Origin: Salinibacter altiplanensis
GTDB lineage: Bacteria; Bacteroidota; Rhodothermia; Rhodothermales; Salinibacteraceae
Direction: 5' to 3'
Length of the DNA: 64,000 bases
Assembly (NCBI RefSeq): GCF_002894645.1
Contig: NZ_NCQY01000002.1
Span: 88,901 to 152,900, forward strand
Shown: positions 1 to 8,472 of the stretch, piece by piece
Position numbering within the stretch: position 1 is the first letter of the stretch
Layout: the number at the start of each line of letters is the position of its first letter
Position numbers and translations under genes: made by a program
The notes under the pieces: generated by a model
The model's input: only the letters and a program-made list of their open reading frames with translations
Told to the model about the DNA's origin: nothing
Databases searched by the model: none

Positions 1-1007
1 GAGGCGGCCATCTGCTCGCTGGAGGCGCTGATCTGCCCGGTGGCCGAGGCGGTGGAGGTGGCTGCCTCCCGCACCTGGCCGACGATGGAGCGGAGGCCGG
101 CGACCGCGTCGTTGAAGCCCTCAAAGAGGCGCCCAATCGCGCCCTCCCGGCCGGGGGGGAGGCGCACGGTGAGGTCTCCGTCGGAGAAGCGGCCGATTGC
201 CTCCAGCATTGTGTCGACGCTTTCCTCGAGGCGCTCGCGCTGCTGCTCGGACTCGCGGACTGCCTCCTCCACGCGCCGTTCGACGGAGGCCTTCTCCTCC
301 TCCAGCGCCTCTTGAGTGGTGCGAATGTCCCGGACCATCTCGTTGAAGCCCCCGGCCAGCTCTCCGATCTCATCGTCGGTCTCCATCGGAATCTCCACGT
401 CCAGGTTCCCCTCGCTGATGGCCTGGGCCCCGTCCCGAACCCGCCGAATGCGTCCGGAGATGCGCCCAGAGAGCCAGAGGACGACCCCGATGCCGAGCCC
501 CAGAATCAGGAGATTGATGAAAATGGTCAGCAGCGTCTCCGACCAAATTTCCGACATGGCCTCCTCCAGCGAATACGCCAAAACCACGTTTCCGTAGCTC
601 TCCCCGCCGTACTCGATCGGGTGTGAGGTGCGCAACAGCCCCCCCTCACGGATCGTGGACTCGGTCTGAAGCAATCGCGATGTCTCGACCTGAATCTCGT
701 CGGGATTGTGGTCGAACAGGGTCTCCTCGTCCTCGTCGAGAATCGCCACGTACCGCACCTTCGAATCGGCGGTGGCCCAGTCGAAGGCCTTCTTGACCAG
801 GTCGTAGTTCGAGTCGGCCAGGCCGGTCCCAACCGATAGGGCAACCATCTCGCTGAGCTCGCCGACCTGATTCCGGGCCGCATCCAGACTGTCCGTGCGC
901 TGGCTGAGCGGGTAGTAGATCGACACGAACAAAACGAGGACGACGAACGGAACGGCAAAGCCAACGATCAGCTTGGCCCGCAGAGATTCGCTTAGGCGGT
1001 TGAGCAT
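1..1007 (-). CDS. Methyl-accepting chemotaxis protein, 3' part missing at window edge
   Basis: Read from the minus strand with ATG at 1007, the frame stays open to base 1 (about 335 residues). It starts with a transmembrane segment (about residues 12-31), followed by a roughly 120-residue extracytoplasmic region, a second transmembrane helix (about 160-180) and a HAMP linker ending in the motif TDDEIGELAGGFNEMV. A second HAMP-like repeat follows (GDLTVRLPPGREGAIGRLF), and the visible end (ATSTASATGQISASSEQMAA) is the start of an MCP signalling helix. Known role of the family: a ligand-sensing receptor that controls CheA. It lies 51 bp downstream of a PstS-like gene on the same strand, so co-transcription is likely. 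The conserved signalling tip lies outside the window. Confidence 0.93.
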   Translation of the reverse strand, partial: MLNRLSESLRAKLIVGFAVPFVVLVLFVSIYYPLSQRTDSLDAARNQVGELSEMVALSVGTGLADSNYDLVKKAFDWATADSKVRYVAILDEDEETLFDHNPDEIQVETSRLLQTESTIREGGLLRTSHPIEYGGESYGNVVLAYSLEEAMSEIWSETLLTIFINLLILGLGIGVVLWLSGRISGRIRRVRDGAQAISEGNLDVEIPMETDDEIGELAGGFNEMVRDIRTTQEALEEEKASVERRVEEAVRESEQQRERLEESVDTMLEAIGRFSDGDLTVRLPPGREGAIGRLFEGFNDAVAGLRSIVGQVREAATSTASATGQISASSEQMAA

Positions 1008-1058
1008 AACCTGAAGAGCGTTGTTGCGGCGATGAGACGGAGAGGGAGGTACGGCGGG

Positions 1059-1478
1059 CTACTCAATGGTCGCGATCACCTTGACGGCATCCGTTACCGC
1101 GTCGGCCGATACGTACCCGATGGCCGCCGAGGTGGTGCTCACCTTATCGACAACTTGCCCCGGCGACGCCTTCTCCGGAGGCTGAGCTTCTCCCGAAAGC
1201 TTTTTCCGCAGCCACACCTTCTTTGCGTCACTCACCGACTGCCCGAGATGATCGTAAAAGGCAGTCTTGGTGTCGTTTTCAGCGTTCAGGTCAAAGCGTA
1301 CGATCTTCGACCCGTTGTCCCACTTGTTCTGCTCGAGAAGGTACACGTCTTCCAGGGTTTCGGCATCCGTCTGCTCCACGGGGACGTCCTCGTGTGCGAT
1401 GACGGCGACCTGAGCGTGGCTTGTCCCGGCCAAGCTCGCAAACAACAGGGCAGTACACAGAAAAAATAGGTGCTTCAT
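1059..1478 (-). CDS. Short PstS-like periplasmic substrate-binding protein (PBP-like)
   Basis: This encodes a 139-residue protein with a signal peptide (hydrophobic core FFLCTALLFASLAGTSHA, cleavage before QVAVI). The mature part resembles short phosphate-ABC-transporter binding proteins: a VEQTDAETLEDVYLLEQNKW segment (the usual 'I...LS..EL..IFLG....W.nG' pattern) and a C-terminal AIGYVSADAV, the typical GxIGYV element. I chose ATG 1478 rather than the upstream start at 1535 because it directly precedes the signal peptide. It is too short for a full two-lobed PstS. It lies between a porin gene and an MCP gene on the same strand, so it may deliver a ligand (phosphate or another anion) to the receptor rather than to an ABC transporter. 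No ABC permease is visible nearby. Confidence 0.82.
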   Translation of the reverse strand: MKHLFFLCTALLFASLAGTSHAQVAVIAHEDVPVEQTDAETLEDVYLLEQNKWDNGSKIVRFDLNAENDTKTAFYDHLGQSVSDAKKVWLRKKLSGEAQPPEKASPGQVVDKVSTTSAAIGYVSADAVTDAVKVIATIE

Positions 1479-1624
1479 GACTCTATCGATGGAATTTGCA
1501 GTGGTGGGAATGGCGAAGCGGAAGGCTCGAGACATGAGTCTCGATGTAGCTTGGAGAAGGGTGCAGCCAGGAAAAAGGAAGCCCTGATTGCTCGGCCACG
1601 CCCCGCCCGGTCACGGTCGTGCGC

Positions 1625-2797
1625 CTAGAAGGTGACGCTGGCGGCGAGACTGAAGAAGTCGCTGTTGAAGGCCCCGTCCCGAATCGTCGTGTACCGGTAG
1701 CCTGCTTTCAACCGTATAGGGAAGACGGGACGGTACGAGACGCCTGCTCCGTACGAATCAAGATCGGTGTCTGACCGGCTCTCTTCGACCGCGTTGTAGA
1801 GCACGTGGACATCGAACTTGTCGGTGATCTGGTACCCCGCCACGCCGTAGTAGAACAGCTGGTCCAGATCTTCTCCGAGGACGCCTGCAAAGGTCGGCTG
1901 TGCTCGCAGTCCGTCCCACTGGGCCTCCTGCTTGTCGCTCAGGTCGTATACGACAGAGATGACTTCCCCTTCGGCAAAGAAGTCGTTGACGTCGAACGAC
2001 AAGTCGGCCCCAATGCGGTACCGGTCTACATCCCCAAGCCCAGCGGGCACGGAGACATCGGCGATGGAGAGATTGACCTCGCGCATGTTGGCCTCGTCCA
2101 CGGTGCCCGACACCCCAGCCTTTACCCCCTTGTAGTTGACGCCAACCCGTCCCCCGAAGAGCTTCGAGTAGGTCGTGTCGGTTCCGGACACGGGATAGTT
2201 TGCGTCCCCGGAGACGAGGAACCCTGGGTCGCTGTTGCCTACGTAGGCCGCATAGTCGACCTCCACGTCCCCGACAGGGAGCGTGCCGTAGACCTGCCCG
2301 TAGGCCCGTTGTGGCACGTAGTCGCCGTTCTCGAAGAGGTTTTTGTAGGACTGCTCATAGACGAAGGGCCGGGTAATGTACGGCAGCAAGGGCGTCCGAT
2401 TTTTGATCTCGTTCAGGTTGTTGAACTTTGGAATTAGGAGCCCGCCCTTGACCTTCAGGGCCCGCCCGTATTCGTACTGAACCCATCCTTCCCCCAGACG
2501 AGCGATCCCGAAGTCTTCGCCGGAGTTGTAACTGTTAAGAAATTCAGTACTAACGAACGCCCCGAAGTCATCTCCAAACTCCTTCGCAAAAAACAGGTTG
2601 AGCTGGGGAAGTCGGAACGAACTGTAGCCGCCATCGCCGCTTGCGTCTTCCGAGTCAACGTATCTACCTTGTGCCTGAAAAAAGCCGTAGATGTTGAGGT
2701 CATCGGATTGGCCGAGTGCCGGCTCGGGAACGAACGCAAATGTCAGTCCGAATACGAGAAGACTGATGTACAGAGAAGAAATCCTACCAGTCGACAT
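1625..2797 (-). CDS. Outer-membrane porin-like beta-barrel protein
   Basis: This 390-residue protein has a clear signal peptide (hydrophobic LYISLLVFGLTFAFV, cleavage after ALG/Q). Its mature part is rich in alternating aromatic/polar strands and ends in SLAASVTF, with the terminal phenylalanine typical of BamA-recognised barrels. The N-terminal part (LNIYGFFQAQGRY, FAKEFGDDFGAFVSTEFLN) resembles porin families related to phosphate-selective OprO/OprP, but the substrate is not readable from sequence. It is the first gene of the porin / PstS-like / MCP cluster, 146 bp upstream of the binding-protein gene. The outer-membrane location is well supported; anion specificity is inference from context. 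Confidence 0.82.
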   Translation of the reverse strand: MSTGRISSLYISLLVFGLTFAFVPEPALGQSDDLNIYGFFQAQGRYVDSEDASGDGGYSSFRLPQLNLFFAKEFGDDFGAFVSTEFLNSYNSGEDFGIARLGEGWVQYEYGRALKVKGGLLIPKFNNLNEIKNRTPLLPYITRPFVYEQSYKNLFENGDYVPQRAYGQVYGTLPVGDVEVDYAAYVGNSDPGFLVSGDANYPVSGTDTTYSKLFGGRVGVNYKGVKAGVSGTVDEANMREVNLSIADVSVPAGLGDVDRYRIGADLSFDVNDFFAEGEVISVVYDLSDKQEAQWDGLRAQPTFAGVLGEDLDQLFYYGVAGYQITDKFDVHVLYNAVEESRSDTDLDSYGAGVSYRPVFPIRLKAGYRYTTIRDGAFNSDFFSLAASVTF

Positions 2798-2891
2798 GAC
2801 AATTGTCTGGTCTTATCGAGAAAAACAAGGGACGAATCTGCTGGAGCACTACTTCACTTATCGGCGAGGGGGACATGGCTTTAAGGTATAA

Positions 2892-2921
2892 TTCTTACTC
2901 TAGAAAAAATTCATTTGACAA
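2892..2921 (-). promoter_or_regulatory. Candidate sigma-70-like promoter for the porin cluster
   Basis: On the minus strand an AT-rich island in otherwise GC-rich DNA contains TTGTCA (2921-2916), an 18-nt spacer and TAAGAA (2897-2892). This would give a 5' leader of about 85 nt before the porin ATG at 2797. Matches to the consensus are partial and no transcript data exist. Confidence 0.35.
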
Positions 2922-3061
2922 CATCCACAAGAAACCAACGTAATAAAGCAACGAAAACTTTTGGAGAATGTCCTGGCGGTACGCTCCCCCTTTTTCCACT
3001 TGGGGTCCTGACACGCCAAAAGTTTTGTCGGTGTGAGATCCGTCTCGACCGCTCCGCAGTT

Positions 3062-3225
3062 GGTTATCCTGAGGAAGCCTGCGCCCGAAGGGCCGGGAAC
3101 GAAGTGCCCGAACGCTCTTGGGGGAATCTCTGCGGGGCCGGCGAAAGGCGGGGCCCTTCGGCAGTGCGCGTCGAAGAGGCCTCCGCCTCGTTCGGAGAGA
3201 TCCTTTGCTGGCGCTCAGGAGGACC
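3062..3225. repeat. Imperfect inverted intergenic repeat (REP-like)
   Basis: The left end GGTTATCCTGAG (3062-3073) is nearly the reverse complement of the right end CTCAGGAGGACC (3214-3225). Between them are further complementary blocks such as GGGCC/GGCCC and AACGAAG/CTTCG-type pieces. The right end, read on the minus strand, gives CCTGAGCGCCAGCAAAGGAT, which resembles the 'CCTGAGCGnAGCGAAGGAT' repeats scattered between genes in many environmental bacteria. This resemblance is from memory; copy number in this genome was not tested. Confidence 0.5.
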
Positions 3226-3833
3226 TGTAGTGAGATTTTTGTCGTGTAGTGTGGCTCGGAGCCACTGTCTCTTTTGCTGAATTACACGCCCCTATCGGGA
3301 GGCTTCACTCGTGGTGCGAAGAGAATCGAAGGAGGCCTGCCGATGGCCCCGATGGTTTGAGTTTTGCAGAGTCTCATTGGCTCTTCGGTGGTTTTGTCCT
3401 CGGGTGTGTTTTTTGATTGGCCTATAGGTGCCCTCCAAGGAAAGCAGACAAAAGAGTCTTTCCCGCGTACCGGCTTGCCTTCGGGTAAGACGATCAAGCA
3501 TTTCTTCTAGTGAACAGCGGCCCTTCTGGCGAGCGTGACCGCCCAGGCTGCGGACGAGGGCCCCTGTTGTTCATTGCCGCCTTCGTGCCCTCCTTGACGC
3601 TCGGCCAGTTGGTCGTTCAGGTGCCAACCGGGTACGTCCCTCTGGGCAGCCTCGCTACGGTCACTTGTGCCAGGCCAGGCCTGCGGTTCCTCCGGGGGAG
3701 GGCAACAGCGGTAGCGCCCGTCGCGGGGGACGACCCGGATCGGTTGCCCCTACGACAAGTTTTAGGGGTTCACAATCGAAAAAAGGACCTGCGCTCTCGT
3801 CTCTCGCTTCTCTTCGTCCTCGTCTTCGCCGTC

Positions 3834-6830
3834 ATGTCTGAAACACCTCCTGATGCCGCTCCGGACGCGCCCCGCACGTACCGCTTGCTGAAGTGGGGCG
3901 GCGGTCTGGTCGGGGGCCTTGCCGTTTTCGTTTTGGGGGCCGCGCTCGTGCTGCCCCGCCTCTTCACGTCCGAGCAGCTGAAGGGATACGTCGTCCCGCC
4001 CTTGGAGGAGGCCACCGGACGAGACGTGGACATCGACGCGATTGAGCTGCGTACACTGCCGACCCCTGCCGTTCGCGTTTCTGGCGTCCGGCTCGCCAAC
4101 GCCGAGGGCTACGGGCCGGCGCCCGCCCTGGAGGCCCGGGCGCTAACCGTGAACGTGGCCCTCTGGCCGTTGCTCCGGCTGACCCTCCGGCCGACGGCCG
4201 TGGCCCTGGAGGCGCCGGTCGTGCGCTACGAGGTGGCTGAGAACGGAGCGACCAATTTCGACGACGTGGGCACGACCGATACGACCGCGGCGACCTCCAG
4301 CGGGGCCCCGCTCGCCGGCATTCCGGTGTCGGACTTCCGCGTGTCGGAAGCGCAGGTGCACTACACCGACCGGTCCGCCGGGCAGGCCTTCCAGCTGGAC
4401 TTCGACGCCCAGCTCAGCGCTCGTCCTGAGGGGCCCGCCGTAACGAGTGCGGGAACGGTTGACCTGCGGTCCGTGCGGGCACTGTTGCCCAGCGTGGGCC
4501 CCGACACCCTCGCGGTGCAGGATGCCCAGGCCACGTACGACGTCCGCGTGGCGCCATCCGGAGGACGAATCGACCTCCGGACCGTTCAGCTCGACACGGC
4601 CCCGATTACGGTCTCGGTGGACGGCACGATCTCTGGGCTGAACGAGCGGCCCGCGCTTGACCTCACGTTTGAGACGGGACGGACGGACCTCGCCGAAATT
4701 GCGGCGTTCGCGCCGGCCGCGGCGGTGGCGGGCGTCAATCCACAGGGGACGCTCGCCCTTGAGGGGACGGTCGCGGGGCCCCTCTCCGATACGACAGAGG
4801 CCCTTGCCCTGTCGGCCACGGGCCAGCTCGCCGAGGCGGGCGTGGACTACAAGGGCACAGCCCTCCTCCGTGACCTGAGTGCCGACCTGTCGCTCGCGCT
4901 CGACTCGGTGGCCGCCACCTCCGTGGACGGGCGCCTGCTGGGCGCTTCGCTCACCGGCGACGTGTCGGTGCGCGACCTGTGGGGCGATCCGCGCCTCGCC
5001 CTCCAGCTGGAGACGGGCGCGATGAACCTGGCCGACCTCGCTGCCTTGGCCCCGCCCGAGCAGGCTGGCGAATACAACCCGCAGGGCACGCTCCGCCTGG
5101 ATGCGACGGCACAGGGCCCGTTGCCATCAGACGCGGCATCGGTCCAGCAACTCAGCATCAACGGGTCCGGGCGGCTCGCCGAGGCAGGCGTGGACTACAA
5201 CGGGGCGGCGCTCCTCCGCGGGCTCCAGGCGGGGCTTGGGTTTTCGGGCACGGCGGCCTCGGTCCAGGACCTCGATGGACAGCTTCTGGGGCGCCCGGTC
5301 TCGGGGGCAGTCAGCGTGCGCGACGTGTTCGACCGCCCGCAGGTCACGGGGCAATTGGCCGGAACGGCGGATCTTCCCCGTCTCGCGTCGATCACCGGCG
5401 CCGAGGCCATCGCAGAGTCCCTGGAGGGACGGGCGGACTACGACGTGCAGTTCGAAGGGCCGCTCGACGCGCCCGACGCGATTCGCCCTCGGGGCTCGGT
5501 GCGCCTCACCGGGGTACAGGTGCCCTACGAGTCGTTCCGGAATCCCGTCGAAATTCCCGATGCGACTGTACAGCTCACCGGCACGGGCCTTGCGATGGAT
5601 CTATTTCCGATTCGGTCGGGCGAGCAGGCCGTGTCGCTGCGGGCCAGCGCACAAGATCTCTTTCCCCTTTCGGAAGGCATGGCGGAGGCCGACCCGGCAC
5701 TGTCCGCGACCTTCACGCTCACGTCCGACCGCCTCGACCTCGCGTCCCTCTACCCGGAGGCCGACACGTCGGACGTATCCTACTCGCAGCTCTTTGCCGC
5801 GCACCTGTCTGGGGCGGCGGTGGGGGGAGAGCCGCCGGACGCGATCGCCGAAGAGGCGTACGGCGGCCTCGAGCTCCCGGCCTACACGGTGGACGGACGT
5901 GTCGAGATTGCTACGTTCCGCAATGATCCCCAGCGTGTCGACGACCTGGCGTTCGATGTCGAAATGGACGACCGGCGGCTGCGGGTGCAGAACCTGACGG
6001 GAACGACCTACGAGGGCACCCTTGCCGGCTCGCTGACGCTTGACCAGCGGACATCGACGTCCGCCTCTACTGTGCCGGCGTCCGGCTCCGTGTGGCTCGC
6101 CGCGGCGGCTCCGGGGCGGATTCCTTCAGCACACGCGGCTGCACCCGCATCGGCGCTCACGTACGACCTTGAACTGCAAGACGCGCAGGCCGGGGCGGTG
6201 CTCGACGACTGGACCACCCTGGGGCGTCTGGTGACCGGCACGCTCACCCTTAACGCCGACGGGGAAACGGCCCTGACGGAGGGCCTTCTGCCGCGGACGG
6301 AGGCCTTTACCGCCATCGGTCAGTCGCTCGTCGCAAACGGCGGGCTGTCGCTCGATGCAGGGCCGGCCCAGGCCCTCGCCGACGCGCTGAACCTGCCGTC
6401 GGCCTCGCTAAAGCAATTCAAACGCCTCGGCGGTCCGTTTGTCATTAAGGAAGGACAGTTCCGGCTGAAGACGTGGGACTTCGGAGGGGGGCGGTTCAAT
6501 GGCCAGGTGGACGGGGCGCTGGGCCTGACGGGCGGCATGGATCTCGAAATGACGCTGCAGCTCCCCCTCTCGGTCCTCGACGATTCGGGGGTGACCGGGC
6601 GTCTGGGAAGCGGAGACGGGCAGCTTGGATCGCTTCTCGACACGCTCGTGGGTGAAGACGCCGGTGCCGAGGCCGTGCCGGTGACGGTCCAGCTGGGCGG
6701 CACGATGCGCAACCCCTCCGTCGAGATTCTAAACAAGGACGCCATCACGTCGAAGATCCGATCCTTGGCGAAGGAGGAGGGCCTCAACCGCCTCCGAAAT
6801 CTGTTTGAAGGGGGCGGAGGCAAGAAGTAG
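3834..6830 (+). CDS. AsmA-family protein, envelope biogenesis
   Basis: A 998-residue protein with a short cytoplasmic N-terminus, one transmembrane helix (about residues 25-45, GLVGGLAVFVLGAALVL) and then the AsmA N-terminal signature: LKGYVVPPLEEATGRDVDID, followed by 'P..VRVSGVRLANAEGYGPA', typical of the 'v.l.n..gf' strand repeats. The central part contains three near-duplicate blocks (LAEAGVDYKG / LAEAGVDYNG and the NPQGTL motifs), consistent with repeating beta-groove segments. The C-terminal AsmA_2-like region ends in GLNRLRNLFEGGGGKK. The open frame extends upstream to 3510, but ATG 3834 directly precedes the plausible N-terminus. Family members act in the cell envelope and are thought to bridge inner and outer membranes for phospholipid transport. 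It is monocistronic and converges on the next gene. Confidence 0.88.
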   Translation: MSETPPDAAPDAPRTYRLLKWGGGLVGGLAVFVLGAALVLPRLFTSEQLKGYVVPPLEEATGRDVDIDAIELRTLPTPAVRVSGVRLANAEGYGPAPALEARALTVNVALWPLLRLTLRPTAVALEAPVVRYEVAENGATNFDDVGTTDTTAATSSGAPLAGIPVSDFRVSEAQVHYTDRSAGQAFQLDFDAQLSARPEGPAVTSAGTVDLRSVRALLPSVGPDTLAVQDAQATYDVRVAPSGGRIDLRTVQLDTAPITVSVDGTISGLNERPALDLTFETGRTDLAEIAAFAPAAAVAGVNPQGTLALEGTVAGPLSDTTEALALSATGQLAEAGVDYKGTALLRDLSADLSLALDSVAATSVDGRLLGASLTGDVSVRDLWGDPRLALQLETGAMNLADLAALAPPEQAGEYNPQGTLRLDATAQGPLPSDAASVQQLSINGSGRLAEAGVDYNGAALLRGLQAGLGFSGTAASVQDLDGQLLGRPVSGAVSVRDVFDRPQVTGQLAGTADLPRLASITGAEAIAESLEGRADYDVQFEGPLDAPDAIRPRGSVRLTGVQVPYESFRNPVEIPDATVQLTGTGLAMDLFPIRSGEQAVSLRASAQDLFPLSEGMAEADPALSATFTLTSDRLDLASLYPEADTSDVSYSQLFAAHLSGAAVGGEPPDAIAEEAYGGLELPAYTVDGRVEIATFRNDPQRVDDLAFDVEMDDRRLRVQNLTGTTYEGTLAGSLTLDQRTSTSASTVPASGSVWLAAAAPGRIPSAHAAAPASALTYDLELQDAQAGAVLDDWTTLGRLVTGTLTLNADGETALTEGLLPRTEAFTAIGQSLVANGGLSLDAGPAQALADALNLPSASLKQFKRLGGPFVIKEGQFRLKTWDFGGGRFNGQVDGALGLTGGMDLEMTLQLPLSVLDDSGVTGRLGSGDGQLGSLLDTLVGEDAGAEAVPVTVQLGGTMRNPSVEILNKDAITSKIRSLAKEEGLNRLRNLFEGGGGKK

Positions 6831-6863
6831 CCTGGGGCTCAAGGTCGCCCCTGATCGGGACGG

Positions 6864-8009
6864 TCACCAGCCAAACACGGGGTGGGGACGTGAGGGCCAT
6901 GGGGCAGGGCCGGGCGGGCCCTGCGCGGCCGGAAGGATGTGCTCCGCTAGCAGGCGCAAGATCTGCTCGTTGTGGTTGCTACTGCCGGATGGGCGGTTCC
7001 GAAGCGACGAGGTGCAGGCCACGACGAGACGAAGCCGGGGAACCACGAAGACGTATTGTCCGCCGTATCCCCAGGCAAAGGCCACGCGCTCCCCTCCGAG
7101 CTCGTGCATGAACCAAAGATACCCGTACTGGTGGCCGTGGTAGGTGGAGCGTACGTAGGTCCGCCACGACCGATCAACCCAGCCCGCCGGGAGAACCTGT
7201 CGTCCCCGAAAGCGCCCCCCGTTCAGGTACAATTGCCCGAACCGAAGCAGTCCGCGGGGCGTCAGGGCCAGGTTGTTGCCGCCGAAATAGCGGCCCGTGG
7301 GGGACTGTTGCCAGCTTCGGATGCGCACCCCGAGCGGGTCAAAGAGGTGCGCCTGCGCGAAGGCCCGGAGCGAGCGGCCGGTGGCCTCGGCGAGGACAGC
7401 TCCCAAGACGTGCGTAGTGCCAGTGCTGTAGATCATCTCGCCGCCGGGGCGGTCGATCATGGGGCGTCGCAGGGCGTCGGCCACCCAGTTGGGACTGGAG
7501 ACCCAAGCACCGTAGTTGCCGAAGCTCGTCGATTCGAGGCCCGCCTGTTGCGTGAGCAAATGATCGACCGTGATGCGCTGCTTGCGGGGGGCGTCGCCGA
7601 GGAGGTTGGGGAAAAACGGGCCGATGGGTTGGTCGACGCCGTCTAAGGACCCCTCCGCGAGGGCAATGCCAGTGAGGGCGCCGAGCACGCTCTTGCTGGC
7701 GGACTTGAGGTTGGCGGCCTGATCGGGCCCTCGTCCATTGAAGTAGACCTCCGCCACCGTCGTGTCGCCACGCGCCACGAGCAGGCTGCTGAGGGGCGCA
7801 AGGTCGGCGGCGCGGTCGACGGCCGCGGCGAGCGCGAAGACGTCAAAGCCGTACGACTCGGAGGGGTGTGCCCTCCATGTCTCCGTCGTCGTGTTGGGCT
7901 GGGCGTGTGCGGGCATCCCGAGGAGGCACATCAGGAGCAAGCCGCCCAGGGCCGTGTGACTGGTGACCCGGCGGAAGGCGCTGCGAAGTGTGGAGGGAGG
8001 GAAAGACAC
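6864..8009 (-). CDS. Serine hydrolase of the beta-lactamase class C / esterase family
   Basis: The mature protein carries the class C beta-lactamase/penicillin-binding fold motifs. SASKSV contains the catalytic S-x-x-K, YSTGT takes the place of the Y-x-N element, and a C-terminal WGYGGQYVFV takes the place of the KTG-type triad. The region following S-x-x-K (ITVDHLLTQQAGL) is typical of EstB-like and DD-peptidase-like serine hydrolases. I chose GTG at 8009 because it gives a standard N-terminus: Arg-rich start, hydrophobic LGGLLLMCLLG and AHA/Q cleavage site. The frame extends to 8249, with an ATG at 8090, but those extensions would bury the signal peptide. Size is about 381 residues. The substrate is unknown; a beta-lactam-resistance role is not implied. 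Confidence 0.85.
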   Translation of the reverse strand: MSFPPSTLRSAFRRVTSHTALGGLLLMCLLGMPAHAQPNTTTETWRAHPSESYGFDVFALAAAVDRAADLAPLSSLLVARGDTTVAEVYFNGRGPDQAANLKSASKSVLGALTGIALAEGSLDGVDQPIGPFFPNLLGDAPRKQRITVDHLLTQQAGLESTSFGNYGAWVSSPNWVADALRRPMIDRPGGEMIYSTGTTHVLGAVLAEATGRSLRAFAQAHLFDPLGVRIRSWQQSPTGRYFGGNNLALTPRGLLRFGQLYLNGGRFRGRQVLPAGWVDRSWRTYVRSTYHGHQYGYLWFMHELGGERVAFAWGYGGQYVFVVPRLRLVVACTSSLRNRPSGSSNHNEQILRLLAEHILPAAQGPPGPAPWPSRPHPVFGW

Positions 8010-8472
8010 ACCTACGAGTGATTTGAGAACGTCATGAACCCCCTGTGCATATTCCAACGGCAACGCTGCACCTGTGTCCCCAAAAGGCATATCCGCAGTG
8101 TAGATTCCCCCCGAACGCCGCGACCCAGTCGCCACGAAACGGGCCATCCATGCATGTGAGGCCCCAGGGCACGTTGTTCCCCTGGTTGCAGAGCCGGTCC
8201 AGAAGGACCGTGAGGCCCCTGCTCTGTTGGGCGAGATGTTCTTCGTCACCGACGCGGGGGCCCATCGTCCATCTCACGGCAAGGGGGGATGACCGCAATT
8301 GTGCCGGATCCATGGACCCTCAGTTGCCATGGCTGTCACAGTGGTCCTCTTGCTCTCCCCCGCCGTGACGATCGGGAAACTGTGCTGAGTCGGAGCGGGG
8401 ACGGGTTGCCATTCGAGTAGGGGACGCCTACGTTTTGAAATCCCCGTTCTCTCCCGGTCACTCCCCCGCACC
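8010..8472. other. Divergent intergenic region
   Basis: It separates the minus-strand serine hydrolase from the plus-strand ggt gene. Part of it could be coding if the serine hydrolase starts at 8090 or 8249. No convincing promoter, hairpin or additional gene was found. Confidence 0.45.

Larger units (their letters stand above)
2798..3833. other. Intergenic region without a recognisable gene
   Basis: About 1 kb separates the porin start from the AsmA-like start. It holds the candidate porin promoter and the inverted repeat at 3062-3225. Short open frames are present (for example around 3282-3500 on the minus strand, and the open stretch 3510-3833 leading into the AsmA gene), but their translations have no domain, signal peptide or acidic composition like the neighbours. 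I treat them as non-coding. Confidence 0.6.
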
